DNA of 5,790 nt, from assembly GCF_042650605.1 (NCBI RefSeq), contig NZ_JBHSBN010000072.1:1-5790 (forward strand), given 5' to 3'. This DNA is from Micromonospora_J zhanjiangensis. Lineage in GTDB: Bacteria > Actinomycetota > Actinomycetes > Mycobacteriales > Micromonosporaceae. Of the stretch, positions 1-5,790 are shown one piece after another (position 1 is the stretch's first letter; each line of letters begins with the position of its first letter). The translations under genes and the position numbers were made by a program. The notes below the pieces were generated by a model. It saw only the letters and a list, made by a program, of their open reading frames with translations, was not told the DNA's origin and ran no database searches.

Positions 1-92
1 CCTGGGTGCCGTTGCTGGTGCTGCCGTTCGGTACGTCGACGCATCGGCCGGACTGGCCGCCCACGATCTGCTGGCCGCCGGCCGGCGGCGGG
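1..92 (-). repeat. Inverted near-identical copy of linker plus CBM13 start (left copy)
   Basis: The reverse complement of 1-92 matches 5615-5706 at 91 of 92 bases; the single difference is at 44 versus 5663, a silent CGA/CGG arginine codon. It encodes the end of the linker and the first part of the ricin domain in the GH39-like gene. The match reaches the left window edge, so its true length is unknown. Confidence 0.95.
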
Positions 93-1483
93 GTGGTCGG
101 CGGCGTGGTCGGACCGCCGCCGGGCGGCAGCAGCGTGATGGTGGACGTGTCCGCGATGTTCGCGTGCGACACGTTGACCGTCGTGCCGTTGTTCGACAGC
201 GTCACCACGCTGTCCCGTACGGTGACCGGGCCGGACACGGCGCCGCCGTTGTTGTACGGGATGTTCTGCACCACCACCCGCACCTGGTTGTTCACCACGA
301 TGCCGCTGGTGGCGTCCAGGCGTTGCAGGTTGACCGCGACGTTACCGGTCGTCTTGTTGCCGCCGACGAGGATCTTGGCCGAGCCGGCGTCCCTGGTGGC
401 GAACGCGTCGTAGGACGCGCTCGGCGTGACCGAGGCGATCTGGCCCGTCATCGAGCCGTAGAACTGGTACGCCCACCACTCCCCCTTGGGCTGGTACTGC
501 CCGCCGGAGTTGCGGGTGAGCAGGCTGGCCAGGTCGTTGTGCAGGTTCTGACCACCGGCCCAGTTGGCCCGTAGCCCGTCGGCGCCGGCCCGCTCCAGCC
601 GGGCCAGGTACCACGCACCGCCGGCCGGGTTCTGCTCGTTGGACGAGGCGTACTCGTTGATCTGGTACGGCCGGGGGTGGGCGATACCGCGCGAGTCCAG
701 CGTGGAGTTCGCCGTCGCCACGTTCGAGACCGGGTCGCCGGGCAGCGAGTGCCAACTGACGATGTCCGGCACCACGTTGTTGGCCTTCACGTAGTCCAGG
801 TACTGCGTCCAGAAGCCGCCGTTGCCCGGCACGCAGGCGCAGCTCGGGCCGACGATGAGCATGTTCGGGAACGCCGTCCGGATCCGCTGGTAGGTGCGCT
901 TCCACAGCTCGAAGTACTGGGAGATGGGCCGGTTCCAGAACAGGGTGATGTTCGGCTCGTTCCAGATGTCCCACTCCACCGTGATCCCGGCCGCCCGCAC
1001 GTCGGCGAAGAGCCGGTCCAGGAACCGGTCGTAGTCGCTCCAGTCGCCGTTGTCACCCGGGAACCGGCTGATCGACGCGCCGTCGGCGCCCCACAGGTCG
1101 TGGTCGAGCAGCACGAAGGTGCCACCGAGCGCGGCGGTCCGCTTCGCCTGGGCGGCCGTGGCGGCCCAACGTCGGTCGTAGCCGCCGCCGACCCAGCCCT
1201 GGCCCGGCAGCTGCGCGCCGCCGGCCCGCATCGCCCGGAACTTCACGTCCCGGAAGAAGTTGTCCGGCGGGTTCTGACCGTTCTCGGTCATCCCGTAGAT
1301 CCAGCCCGACCCCCGGTAGGTGGGTGTGCCCAGCGCGGCCGAGAAGTTGACGGTGAGCGACTCGTCGGCGGCCTGCGCGGGAGGCGCGGCCACCGTGAGC
1401 ACACAGAGGACGGCAACGGCACCGGCCGCGAACCCGGCGGCGAGGCCCCGGATCCATGGTGCCCTGACATGGGGGATGTTCAC
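1..1483 (-). CDS. Secreted GH39-like (clan GH-A) glycoside hydrolase with C-terminal ricin/CBM13 domain, partial
   Basis: Read from a GTG at 1483, this frame stays open to the left edge (494 codons visible, C-terminus missing). Residues 1-38 look like a signal peptide: R7 and R12, a hydrophobic A/G/V/L stretch, then a likely cut after AQA38. A catalytic barrel follows, roughly 44-345. WNEPN (174-178) gives the predicted acid/base Glu176. INEYAS gives the predicted nucleophile Glu277, and SWHS holds a conserved-type His245. The two Glu are 101 residues apart, as fits clan GH-A; WNEPN is typical of GH39. A beta-sandwich-like region (about 355-452) is followed by a Gly/Pro/Thr linker (455-470) and the start of a ricin beta-trefoil (from about 471, GRCVDV with Cys481). 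The protein is probably exported and acts on extracellular polysaccharide. GH39 includes beta-xylosidases and enzymes acting on arabinofuranosyl side chains of arabinogalactan; the substrate here is not determined. Another GH-A family is possible. Confidence 0.87.
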   Translation of the reverse strand, partial: MNIPHVRAPWIRGLAAGFAAGAVAVLCVLTVAAPPAQAADESLTVNFSAALGTPTYRGSGWIYGMTENGQNPPDNFFRDVKFRAMRAGGAQLPGQGWVGGGYDRRWAATAAQAKRTAALGGTFVLLDHDLWGADGASISRFPGDNGDWSDYDRFLDRLFADVRAAGITVEWDIWNEPNITLFWNRPISQYFELWKRTYQRIRTAFPNMLIVGPSCACVPGNGGFWTQYLDYVKANNVVPDIVSWHSLPGDPVSNVATANSTLDSRGIAHPRPYQINEYASSNEQNPAGGAWYLARLERAGADGLRANWAGGQNLHNDLASLLTRNSGGQYQPKGEWWAYQFYGSMTGQIASVTPSASYDAFATRDAGSAKILVGGNKTTGNVAVNLQRLDATSGIVVNNQVRVVVQNIPYNNGGAVSGPVTVRDSVVTLSNNGTTVNVSHANIADTSTITLLPPGGGPTTPPTTPPPAGGQQIVGGQSGRCVDVPNGSTSNGTQ

Positions 1484-1489
1484 TGGCGA

Positions 1490-1495
1490 CTCCTT
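1490..1495 (-). promoter_or_regulatory. Ribosome binding site fixing the GTG start of the GH39-like gene
   Basis: On the minus strand AAGGAG lies 6 nt before GTG at 1483-1481, a near-ideal Shine-Dalgarno. The nearby ATG at 1470-1468 is in another frame, so the GTG is the supported start. It places a complete signal peptide at the N-terminus. Confidence 0.85.
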
Positions 1496-1527
1496 AGGGC
1501 AGTGGCGGATCTGCGGAGGACGACCTA

Positions 1528-1541
1528 GCGAATCGATTCGC
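1528..1541. promoter_or_regulatory. Palindromic operator candidate in front of the GH39-like gene
   Basis: GCGAATCGATTCGC is a perfect 14-bp palindrome centred on a CG step. Two flanking C/G pairs (1524-1525 with 1544-1545) extend its symmetry to 1524-1545. It lies 5 bp downstream of the candidate -10 on the minus strand, so it covers the expected transcription start (about 1540), where a repressor would block transcription. Its core CGAATCGATTCG resembles the palindrome at 1674-1685. A central CG is typical of LacI-family operators, but the regulator's identity is inference. Confidence 0.6.
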
Positions 1542-1546
1542 CGGGC

Positions 1547-1576
1547 AGCCTAAGCTTCGACGTTCATAGATGTCAA
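1547..1576 (-). promoter_or_regulatory. Candidate sigma70-type promoter of the GH39-like gene
   Basis: On the minus strand a perfect -35 TTGACA (1576-1571) is followed, after 18 nt, by TAGGCT (1552-1547). This is a weak -10 of the TAnnnT form often seen in actinomycetes. The predicted start near 1540 leaves a leader of about 57 nt before the GTG and falls inside the palindrome at 1528-1541. Confidence 0.55.
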
Positions 1577-1627
1577 TGCCGTTACCGGGATACGGCGGTC
1601 AGGTTTCGCGGACCACCACTCGGGCGA

Positions 1628-1639
1628 CGAATCGAGCTG
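1628..1639. promoter_or_regulatory. Possible degenerate third operator copy in the divergent gap
   Basis: CGAATCGAGCTG matches 9 of 12 positions of CGAATCGATTCG, with the left half and centre exact. It lies just upstream of the candidate -35 of the GH63-like gene, between the two perfect palindromes. It may be an auxiliary half-site or chance. Confidence 0.25.
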
Positions 1640-1640
1640 C

Positions 1641-1669
1641 TTGACCGGGCGGGCGGGCCGGCCTACGTT
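1641..1669 (+). promoter_or_regulatory. Candidate sigma70-type promoter of the GH63-like gene
   Basis: TTGACC (1641-1646, 5 of 6 to the -35 consensus) and TACGTT (1664-1669, TAnnnT form) are separated by 17 nt. The predicted start near 1676 lies inside the palindrome at 1674-1685 and gives a leader of about 41 nt before the ATG at 1717. The -10 is weak, so the call rests on spacing, the good -35 and the operator position. Confidence 0.5.
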
Positions 1670-1673
1670 CGGT

Positions 1674-1685
1674 CGAACCGGTTCG
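1674..1685. promoter_or_regulatory. Palindromic operator candidate in front of the GH63-like gene
   Basis: CGAACCGGTTCG is a perfect 12-bp palindrome. It differs from the core of the site at 1528-1541 only at the symmetric pair next to the central CG (C/G instead of T/A). It starts 5 bp after the candidate -10 and covers the expected transcription start. That is the same geometry as the site serving the divergent gene, which suggests one regulator for both directions. Confidence 0.6.
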
Positions 1686-1698
1686 CCGCACCCCTTCC

Positions 1699-1704
1699 GA
1701 AAGG
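1699..1704 (+). promoter_or_regulatory. Weak, distant ribosome binding site of the GH63-like gene
   Basis: GAAAGG lies 12 nt before the ATG at 1717. It is weaker and farther away than the sites of the two secreted genes, hinting at lower translation. No better Shine-Dalgarno is visible nearby. Confidence 0.4.
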
Positions 1705-1716
1705 CAGCCATCGCAG

Positions 1717-3441
1717 ATGACCGTCGCCCCCTCCCGTCCGGCGTTCTCCGTACGGGAGATCCCGTTCAGCCACCGCGATTCCTGGCTCAGCGTCTCCCCC
1801 GTACTGGCCGAGAACACCTACGCCGAGGACCTGCACCTGGTCTCGCACCGCAACGGGATGCACCCGGTGCTCCGGTTCGTGCCGTCGGCCGAGGCCACGA
1901 TCACGGCCCGGCCGGCCCTGTTGTGCTGGCACGGCGCCGACGGTCGGGTGGACCTCACCTACGCGGGACCGGAGGCGCTCAGGCTGCGCGGGCGGGGGCT
2001 CGGCCTGCGGATCACGGCCGCCGCCGCCACGCTCACCCCGTTCAGCGGGACCTACCTCTACGACGACCCCGTAAACGGTTCGGCCGTGTTCACCTCGTAC
2101 GAGACGGGCCGCCGGTACCGGGTCACCGTGCTGGCCGGCACCGCCGAGACCGTCGGTGCGCAGGCCCTCGGCGCCGCCGCGCGCGGCCTGGTCCTGCCGG
2201 CCGACCGGCCGTGGGAGATCGCGATCGAGGAGTACGCGACGGGCCGCCGGCCGTACGCCACGGGGGTCGACTTCGACCAACTGGTCGAGGCCGGGGCGGC
2301 CGACTTCGCGGCGTTCGTCGACGCGGTCGCCCCGTGGCGCGGCCCGGACACGCCGGCCGCGGAACTGGCCAGCTATGTGATGTGGTCGGCCACGGTGGCA
2401 CCGGCCGGTTTCGTCACCCGGCCCGCCACGCTGATGTCCAAGCACTGGATGAACAAGGTGTGGAGCTGGGACCACTGCTTCAACGCGCTGGCGCTCGCGG
2501 CCGGGCACGGCGACCTCGCCTGGCACCAGTTCCACCTGCCGTTCGACCACCAGGACGCGGTGGGTGCGCTGCCCGACTCGGTGACGCACTCGGAGGTCCT
2601 CTACAACTTCGTCAAACCGCCCGTCCACGGTTGGGCGTTGCGGCAGTTGCGGCGGCGCCTGGGCCGGCCGTTGCGCCGGGACGAGCTGACCGAGGTGTAC
2701 GACCGGCTCAGCCGCTGGACGACGTTCTGGTTGGACCACCGCCGGGCGCCCGGCCGGCACCTGCCGTACTACGAGCACGGCAACGACAGCGGGTGGGACA
2801 ACGCCACCACCTTCGACGGTGACCGGGTCGTCGAGACGGCCGACCTCGCCGCCTTCCTGGTGATCCAGCTGGGGCAGCTCGCGGAACTGGCCGGTGAGCT
2901 GGACCGCCCGGATGCGGCGACCCGCTGGACGGGCATCGCGGCCGAGGTCCGCGGGGCGTTGCTGCGCGAGCTGTGGACCGGCGACCGGTTCGCGATCCGC
3001 AGCACGCGGACCGGCCGGACCCGATCCAGCACCAGCCTGCTCGACCTCATGCCCATCGTGCTCGGCGACGACCTGCCGGCCGAGCTGGGCTCCGCGCTCG
3101 CCCGGCGCATCGAGGGCCACCTCACCGAGCACGGGCTGGCCACCGAGCCGCTCGACTCACCGCACCACGCCGCGGACGGCTACTGGCGCGGTCCGATCTG
3201 GGCCCCGACCACCGTGCTGATCGAGGACGGGTTGCGCCGGGCCGGGCACACCGGGCTCGCCGACGAGGTCAGTCGACGGTTCCGGGTCCTGTGCGAAGGG
3301 TCCGGCTTCGCCGAGAACTTCGACGCCAAGACCGGCGCGGGACTGCGGGACCGCGCGTACACCTGGACCGCCAGCAGCTATCTCCTGCTGGCCGCCGACG
3401 ACCACCAGCGGCGGGCCGGGCGGGCGACCGCGCGGAGCTGA
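1717..3441 (+). CDS. Cytosolic GH63 / mannosylglycerate-hydrolase-like glycosidase
   Basis: This is a complete 574-residue protein without signal peptide or membrane segment, so it is predicted to act in the cytosol. An N-terminal beta-rich region (about 1-190, opening near FSHRDSWLSV) leads into an (alpha/alpha)6-barrel-type domain (about 195-565). Diagnostic motifs in order are KHWMNKVWSWDHCFNALAL (242-260), GNDSGWDNATTFD (355-367), GYWRGPIW (488-495) and GFAENFDAKTG near 530-540. By analogy with GH63 enzymes, Asp361 of GWDNA is the likely general acid and Glu533 of AENFD the likely general base; both are present. GH63 and its relatives hydrolyse alpha-glucosides, alpha-mannosides or glycosylglycerates by inversion, but the substrate here is unknown. 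The ATG at 1717 sits just before the conserved N-terminal motif; no in-frame alternative is better. It lies divergent from the GH39-like gene and 182 bp upstream of the beta-helix gene. Automatic annotation may label it amylo-alpha-1,6-glucosidase, which is not supported in particular. Confidence 0.87.
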   Translation: MTVAPSRPAFSVREIPFSHRDSWLSVSPVLAENTYAEDLHLVSHRNGMHPVLRFVPSAEATITARPALLCWHGADGRVDLTYAGPEALRLRGRGLGLRITAAAATLTPFSGTYLYDDPVNGSAVFTSYETGRRYRVTVLAGTAETVGAQALGAAARGLVLPADRPWEIAIEEYATGRRPYATGVDFDQLVEAGAADFAAFVDAVAPWRGPDTPAAELASYVMWSATVAPAGFVTRPATLMSKHWMNKVWSWDHCFNALALAAGHGDLAWHQFHLPFDHQDAVGALPDSVTHSEVLYNFVKPPVHGWALRQLRRRLGRPLRRDELTEVYDRLSRWTTFWLDHRRAPGRHLPYYEHGNDSGWDNATTFDGDRVVETADLAAFLVIQLGQLAELAGELDRPDAATRWTGIAAEVRGALLRELWTGDRFAIRSTRTGRTRSSTSLLDLMPIVLGDDLPAELGSALARRIEGHLTEHGLATEPLDSPHHAADGYWRGPIWAPTTVLIEDGLRRAGHTGLADEVSRRFRVLCEGSGFAENFDAKTGAGLRDRAYTWTASSYLLLAADDHQRRAGRATARS

Positions 3442-3470
3442 ACGGGCAAGATCATCGATTCACCCCTATA

Positions 3471-3499
3471 TTGATTCCCCTGTCATCCCGCCTTAACAT
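3471..3499 (+). promoter_or_regulatory. Candidate sigma70-type promoter of the beta-helix gene
   Basis: TTGATT (3471-3476) and TAACAT (3494-3499) are 17 nt apart in the most AT-rich patch of the window. The predicted start near 3506 gives a leader of about 118 nt. No hairpin terminator is visible between the stop of the GH63-like gene at 3441 and this promoter, so read-through is also possible. Confidence 0.55.
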
Positions 3500-3510
3500 A
3501 TGACGTCATA
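3499..3510. promoter_or_regulatory. Palindromic operator candidate TATGACGTCATA
   Basis: This perfect 12-bp palindrome centred on CG overlaps the last base of the candidate -10 and covers the expected start near 3506, a repressor-like position. It shares the CG centre and placement of the two sites in the divergent gap but not their sequence. It therefore suggests a second regulator or a diverged site. Confidence 0.5.
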
Positions 3511-3612
3511 CCTATGGTGGTCGATGCGTCGCCTTGCCGAGGCCCGTCGTCGGCGTCGCGCCCCGTCTCCCGCTCCTCGCGCCGGCACCGTCGCACCGCA
3601 CACCCCTCGACT

Positions 3613-3618
3613 GAGGAG
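3613..3618 (+). promoter_or_regulatory. Ribosome binding site fixing the GTG start of the beta-helix gene
   Basis: GAGGAG lies 5 nt before the GTG at 3624-3626. The frame opened there begins with a full signal peptide, and there is no competing in-frame ATG before mature sequence begins. Confidence 0.85.
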
Positions 3619-3623
3619 ATCCT

Positions 3624-5790
3624 GTGAACGCATCCGTCCCGCGACGGCCGAGCGCCGCCGGCCTCGCGCTGGCGACGGCGGTCGCCGGCGTCGCCGTGGC
3701 CGTCTCCGCCTCGGCCGCCTCGGCCGCCGCCACCACCCTCTACGCCTCCCCCACCGGTACGGGCACCGCCTGCTCCGCGGCCGCGCCGTGTTCCCTGTCG
3801 GCCGCGCAGTCCGCCGTGCGCTCGATGGTCGGCGGCATGTCCGACGACATCGAGGTACAGCTGGCCGACGGCGTGTACCGGGTAACCTCGCCCCTGACGT
3901 TCGGCGCGGCCGACTCCGGCACCGGCGGCCACACGGTACGGTGGCGGGCCGCCCCCGGCGCGCACCCGGCCATCAGCGGGGCGAAGCAGGTGACCGGCTG
4001 GTCCGTCGCGGACTCCGGCAAGAACATCTGGAAGGCCACCGTCGGCGCCGGACAGGACGCCCGACAGCTGTACGTCGACGGTCAACTGGCCACCCGGGCG
4101 CGTACCCAGGTAAACCGCTCGGATCTCGCCGCGTCCGCCACCGGCCTGCGGATCAACAACGGAAACCTGAACTACCTGAACAACCTGGCCAACCAGAACC
4201 GGGTGGAGGTGGAGGGGGTCAACTCGTTCACCGACCGGTACTCGCCGGTGCAGAGCATCAGCGGCGGCATGATCACCATGCAGCAGCCGGCGTGGAACAA
4301 CAACAACTTCGGCTACGACACCCTGATGAGCCCGTTCCGGGCCGGCCCGTTCTACCTGGCGAACGCGTACGAGTTCCTCGACTCCCCGGGTGAGTGGTAC
4401 CTCAACACCGGCACCGGGACCCTCTACTACATCCCGCGCTCCGGGCAGAACATGAGCAGTGTGGACGTCGAACTGCCGGTGGTGCAGTCCCTGGTGCAGG
4501 TGGGCGGTAGCTATGCCAGCCCCGCGCACCACATCGCGTTCACCGGTATCACGTTCACCGGCACCAGTTGGTTGGGACCGAGCAGCAGCCAGGGCTACGT
4601 CGACCAGCAGACCGGTTCGTACATCGCCGGGAACTGGTCGTGGCCCGGTTTCGGCTCCTGCTCGTCCGGCTGCCAGCAGTTCGAGGCGGCCCGGCCGAAC
4701 TGGTACCAGATGCCCGCCGCGGTGCAGGTGTCGGCCGCGAACAACATCACGTTCAGTGACTCGCAGTTCGTCAACCTGGGCCAGACGGCCGTGGGCATCG
4801 GCAACGACGCCAACGCGCACGGCACCGGGGTGGGCCTGGGAGCCAGCAACATCACCGTCACCCGGTCCGAGATCGCGCGGAACGCCGCCGGCGGCGTCCT
4901 GATCGGTGGCGTACGGGCCGACGCGCACCACCCGAGCGACTCCCGGATGACCAACCGGGACATCATGATCAGCAACAACCGGATCCACGACATCGGCGTG
5001 GACTACCGGGGCATCTCCTCGGTCCTGCCCACCTATGTCACCAACGCCACGGTCAGCCACAACGAGATCTACAACCTGCCGTACTCCGGCATGTCCATCG
5101 GGTACGGCTGGGGTGCCAACGACGCCGGCGGCAACAACAACTACGCCAACCGCGGCCTGTACAACTACCAGCCGCGGTACAGCACGCCGACGACCGCCTC
5201 CAACAACCGGGTGATCGGCAACTACATCCACGACGTGATGCAGCAGATGAACGACGGCGGCTGCATCTACACCCTGGGCTGGAACCCGAGCGCGGTGATC
5301 AACGAGAACTACTGCCTGCGGACCAACGGCTACTTCGGCGTGTACTTCGACGAGGGTTCGAAGTACTACACCGTCAGCAACAACGTCTTCTCGAACACCG
5401 GCACCTGGGCCACCGCGAACTACTGGGGTGGCGAGAACATGGGCAACTGGACCGTCACCAACAACTGGTCGACCAACGGCAGCACCAACGTCACCAACGG
5501 CGACTGGGGCAACACCGTCTACGGCAACACGACGGTCAGCAACGGTAACTGGCCGTCGGGCGCGCAGACCGTGATGGCCAACGCCGGACCCCAGGGGACC
5601 GGCGGTCCGACCGACCCGCCGCCGGCCGGCGGCCAGCAGATCGTGGGCGGCCAGTCCGGCCGGTGCGTCGACGTACCGAACGGCAGCACCAGCAACGGCA
5701 CCCAGGTCCAACTCTGGGACTGCGGCAACGCCACCAGCCAACGCTGGACCGCCACCACCGGCAAGCAACTGCAGGTGTACGGCAACAAGT
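3624..5790 (+). CDS. Secreted right-handed parallel beta-helix carbohydrate-active protein with C-terminal ricin/CBM13 domain, partial
   Basis: From GTG 3624 the frame is open to the right edge (722 codons, C-terminus missing). Residues 1 to about 36 form a signal peptide (R7-R8, Ala/Val-rich core, cut near ASA or AAA). The mature start TTLYASPTGTGTAC, the close cysteines C50/C56 and the following VQLADGVYRV and ISGAKQVTGW are typical of beta-helix polysaccharide enzymes. A segment near 245-290 with GEWYLNTGTGTLYY (256-269) is the usual inserted beta-sandwich element. Asn-rich helix turns follow (about 300-650), such as NNRIHDIGVDYRG, YSGMSIGYGWG (487-497), NDGGCIYTLG (543-552) and YFDEGS (574-579). 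Asp460, Asp544, Asp576 and Glu577 are catalytic candidates. A short linker (655-670) leads to a ricin trefoil from about 671 with GRCVDV, LWDC and QRW (706-708, the QxW motif). The fold resembles GH120, GH136 and GH141, but no family is assigned. A polysaccharide lyase is the main alternative. Confidence 0.85.
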   Translation, partial: MNASVPRRPSAAGLALATAVAGVAVAVSASAASAAATTLYASPTGTGTACSAAAPCSLSAAQSAVRSMVGGMSDDIEVQLADGVYRVTSPLTFGAADSGTGGHTVRWRAAPGAHPAISGAKQVTGWSVADSGKNIWKATVGAGQDARQLYVDGQLATRARTQVNRSDLAASATGLRINNGNLNYLNNLANQNRVEVEGVNSFTDRYSPVQSISGGMITMQQPAWNNNNFGYDTLMSPFRAGPFYLANAYEFLDSPGEWYLNTGTGTLYYIPRSGQNMSSVDVELPVVQSLVQVGGSYASPAHHIAFTGITFTGTSWLGPSSSQGYVDQQTGSYIAGNWSWPGFGSCSSGCQQFEAARPNWYQMPAAVQVSAANNITFSDSQFVNLGQTAVGIGNDANAHGTGVGLGASNITVTRSEIARNAAGGVLIGGVRADAHHPSDSRMTNRDIMISNNRIHDIGVDYRGISSVLPTYVTNATVSHNEIYNLPYSGMSIGYGWGANDAGGNNNYANRGLYNYQPRYSTPTTASNNRVIGNYIHDVMQQMNDGGCIYTLGWNPSAVINENYCLRTNGYFGVYFDEGSKYYTVSNNVFSNTGTWATANYWGGENMGNWTVTNNWSTNGSTNVTNGDWGNTVYGNTTVSNGNWPSGAQTVMANAGPQGTGGPTDPPPAGGQQIVGGQSGRCVDVPNGSTSNGTQVQLWDCGNATSQRWTATTGKQLQVYGNK
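5615..5706 (+). repeat. Inverted near-identical copy of linker plus CBM13 start (right copy)
   Basis: This is the partner of 1-92, lying in the beta-helix gene and covering linker residues PPPAGG and the ricin start through GTQ. Identity breaks upstream at 5614, in the linker. The catalytic parts of the two proteins are unrelated, so the shared block is a module boundary. Confidence 0.95.

Noticed and set aside
677..1528. A 283-residue plus-strand frame over the GH39-like gene
   Set aside because: It is antisense to the catalytic Glu motifs, low-complexity, and lacks a start signal.
1578..1596. A small inverted repeat GCCGT...ACGGC upstream of the GH39-like promoter
   Set aside because: There are only 5 paired bases around a 9-nt loop, which is expected by chance at this GC content.
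1663..3132. A 489-residue minus-strand frame opposite the GH63-like gene
   Set aside because: Its composition is Arg/Gly/Val/Pro-rich and motif-free, and it is antisense to a well-supported glycosidase. It would also cover the promoter region at 1663-1716.
3442..3470. Possible terminator after the GH63-like gene
   Set aside because: No stem of useful length or T-run is visible; the region looks like upstream promoter sequence instead.
3511..3612. Possible small gene or riboswitch in the long leader of the beta-helix gene
   Set aside because: The GC-rich stretch shows no conserved RNA element I recognise, and no start with a convincing ribosome binding site. The frame beginning with ATG at 3500 runs into the beta-helix gene in another frame and has only shadow-like Arg-rich sequence.
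3483..5768. A 761-residue open frame on the minus strand opposite the beta-helix gene
   Set aside because: It is an open-frame artefact of GC-rich codon bias: low-complexity Val/Ala/Gly/Arg sequence, no domain motifs, no ribosome binding site. The plus-strand frame has a signal peptide, helix repeats and a ricin domain.

Overview
The window is very GC-rich, with codons ending almost always in G or C and GTG starts behind AAGGAG/GAGGAG-type ribosome binding sites. Secreted enzymes carry Pro/Thr/Gly linkers and C-terminal ricin-type (CBM13) domains. This points to a filamentous actinomycete of the Streptomyces/Micromonosporaceae kind. The genus cannot be fixed from the sequence alone.

Three genes fill the window. 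On the minus strand, 1-1483 encodes a secreted clan GH-A glycosidase, best matched to GH39, whose ricin lectin domain runs off the left edge. Divergent from it, 1717-3441 (+) is a complete 574-residue cytosolic (alpha/alpha)6-barrel glycosidase of the GH63/mannosylglycerate-hydrolase-like type. Downstream on the same strand, 3624-5790 encodes a secreted right-handed parallel beta-helix protein, also with a C-terminal ricin domain, running off the right edge. Both secreted genes are open at a window boundary.

The 233-bp divergent gap (1484-1716) and the 182-bp gap (3442-3623) are dense in regulatory signals. Each of the three genes has a plausible -35/-10 pair with a perfect palindrome centred on a CG step sitting at or near the predicted transcription start. 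The two palindromes in the divergent gap share the pattern CGAAYCGRTTCG, suggesting one repressor, possibly LacI-type, controlling both directions. The third, TATGACGTCATA, is different. No regulator or transporter gene is visible.

The simplest reading is a small inducible glycan-degradation locus. Two exported enzymes attach to polysaccharide through CBM13 domains and release oligosaccharides, and an intracellular GH63-like enzyme finishes an imported product. The substrate is not identifiable; an arabinose- or galactose-containing plant polymer is a guess from GH39 and CBM13 family knowledge. The two secreted genes also share a 92-bp near-identical stretch (91/92) across linker and lectin start, in inverted orientation at the two ends of the window. 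This is a sign of domain shuffling or gene conversion.
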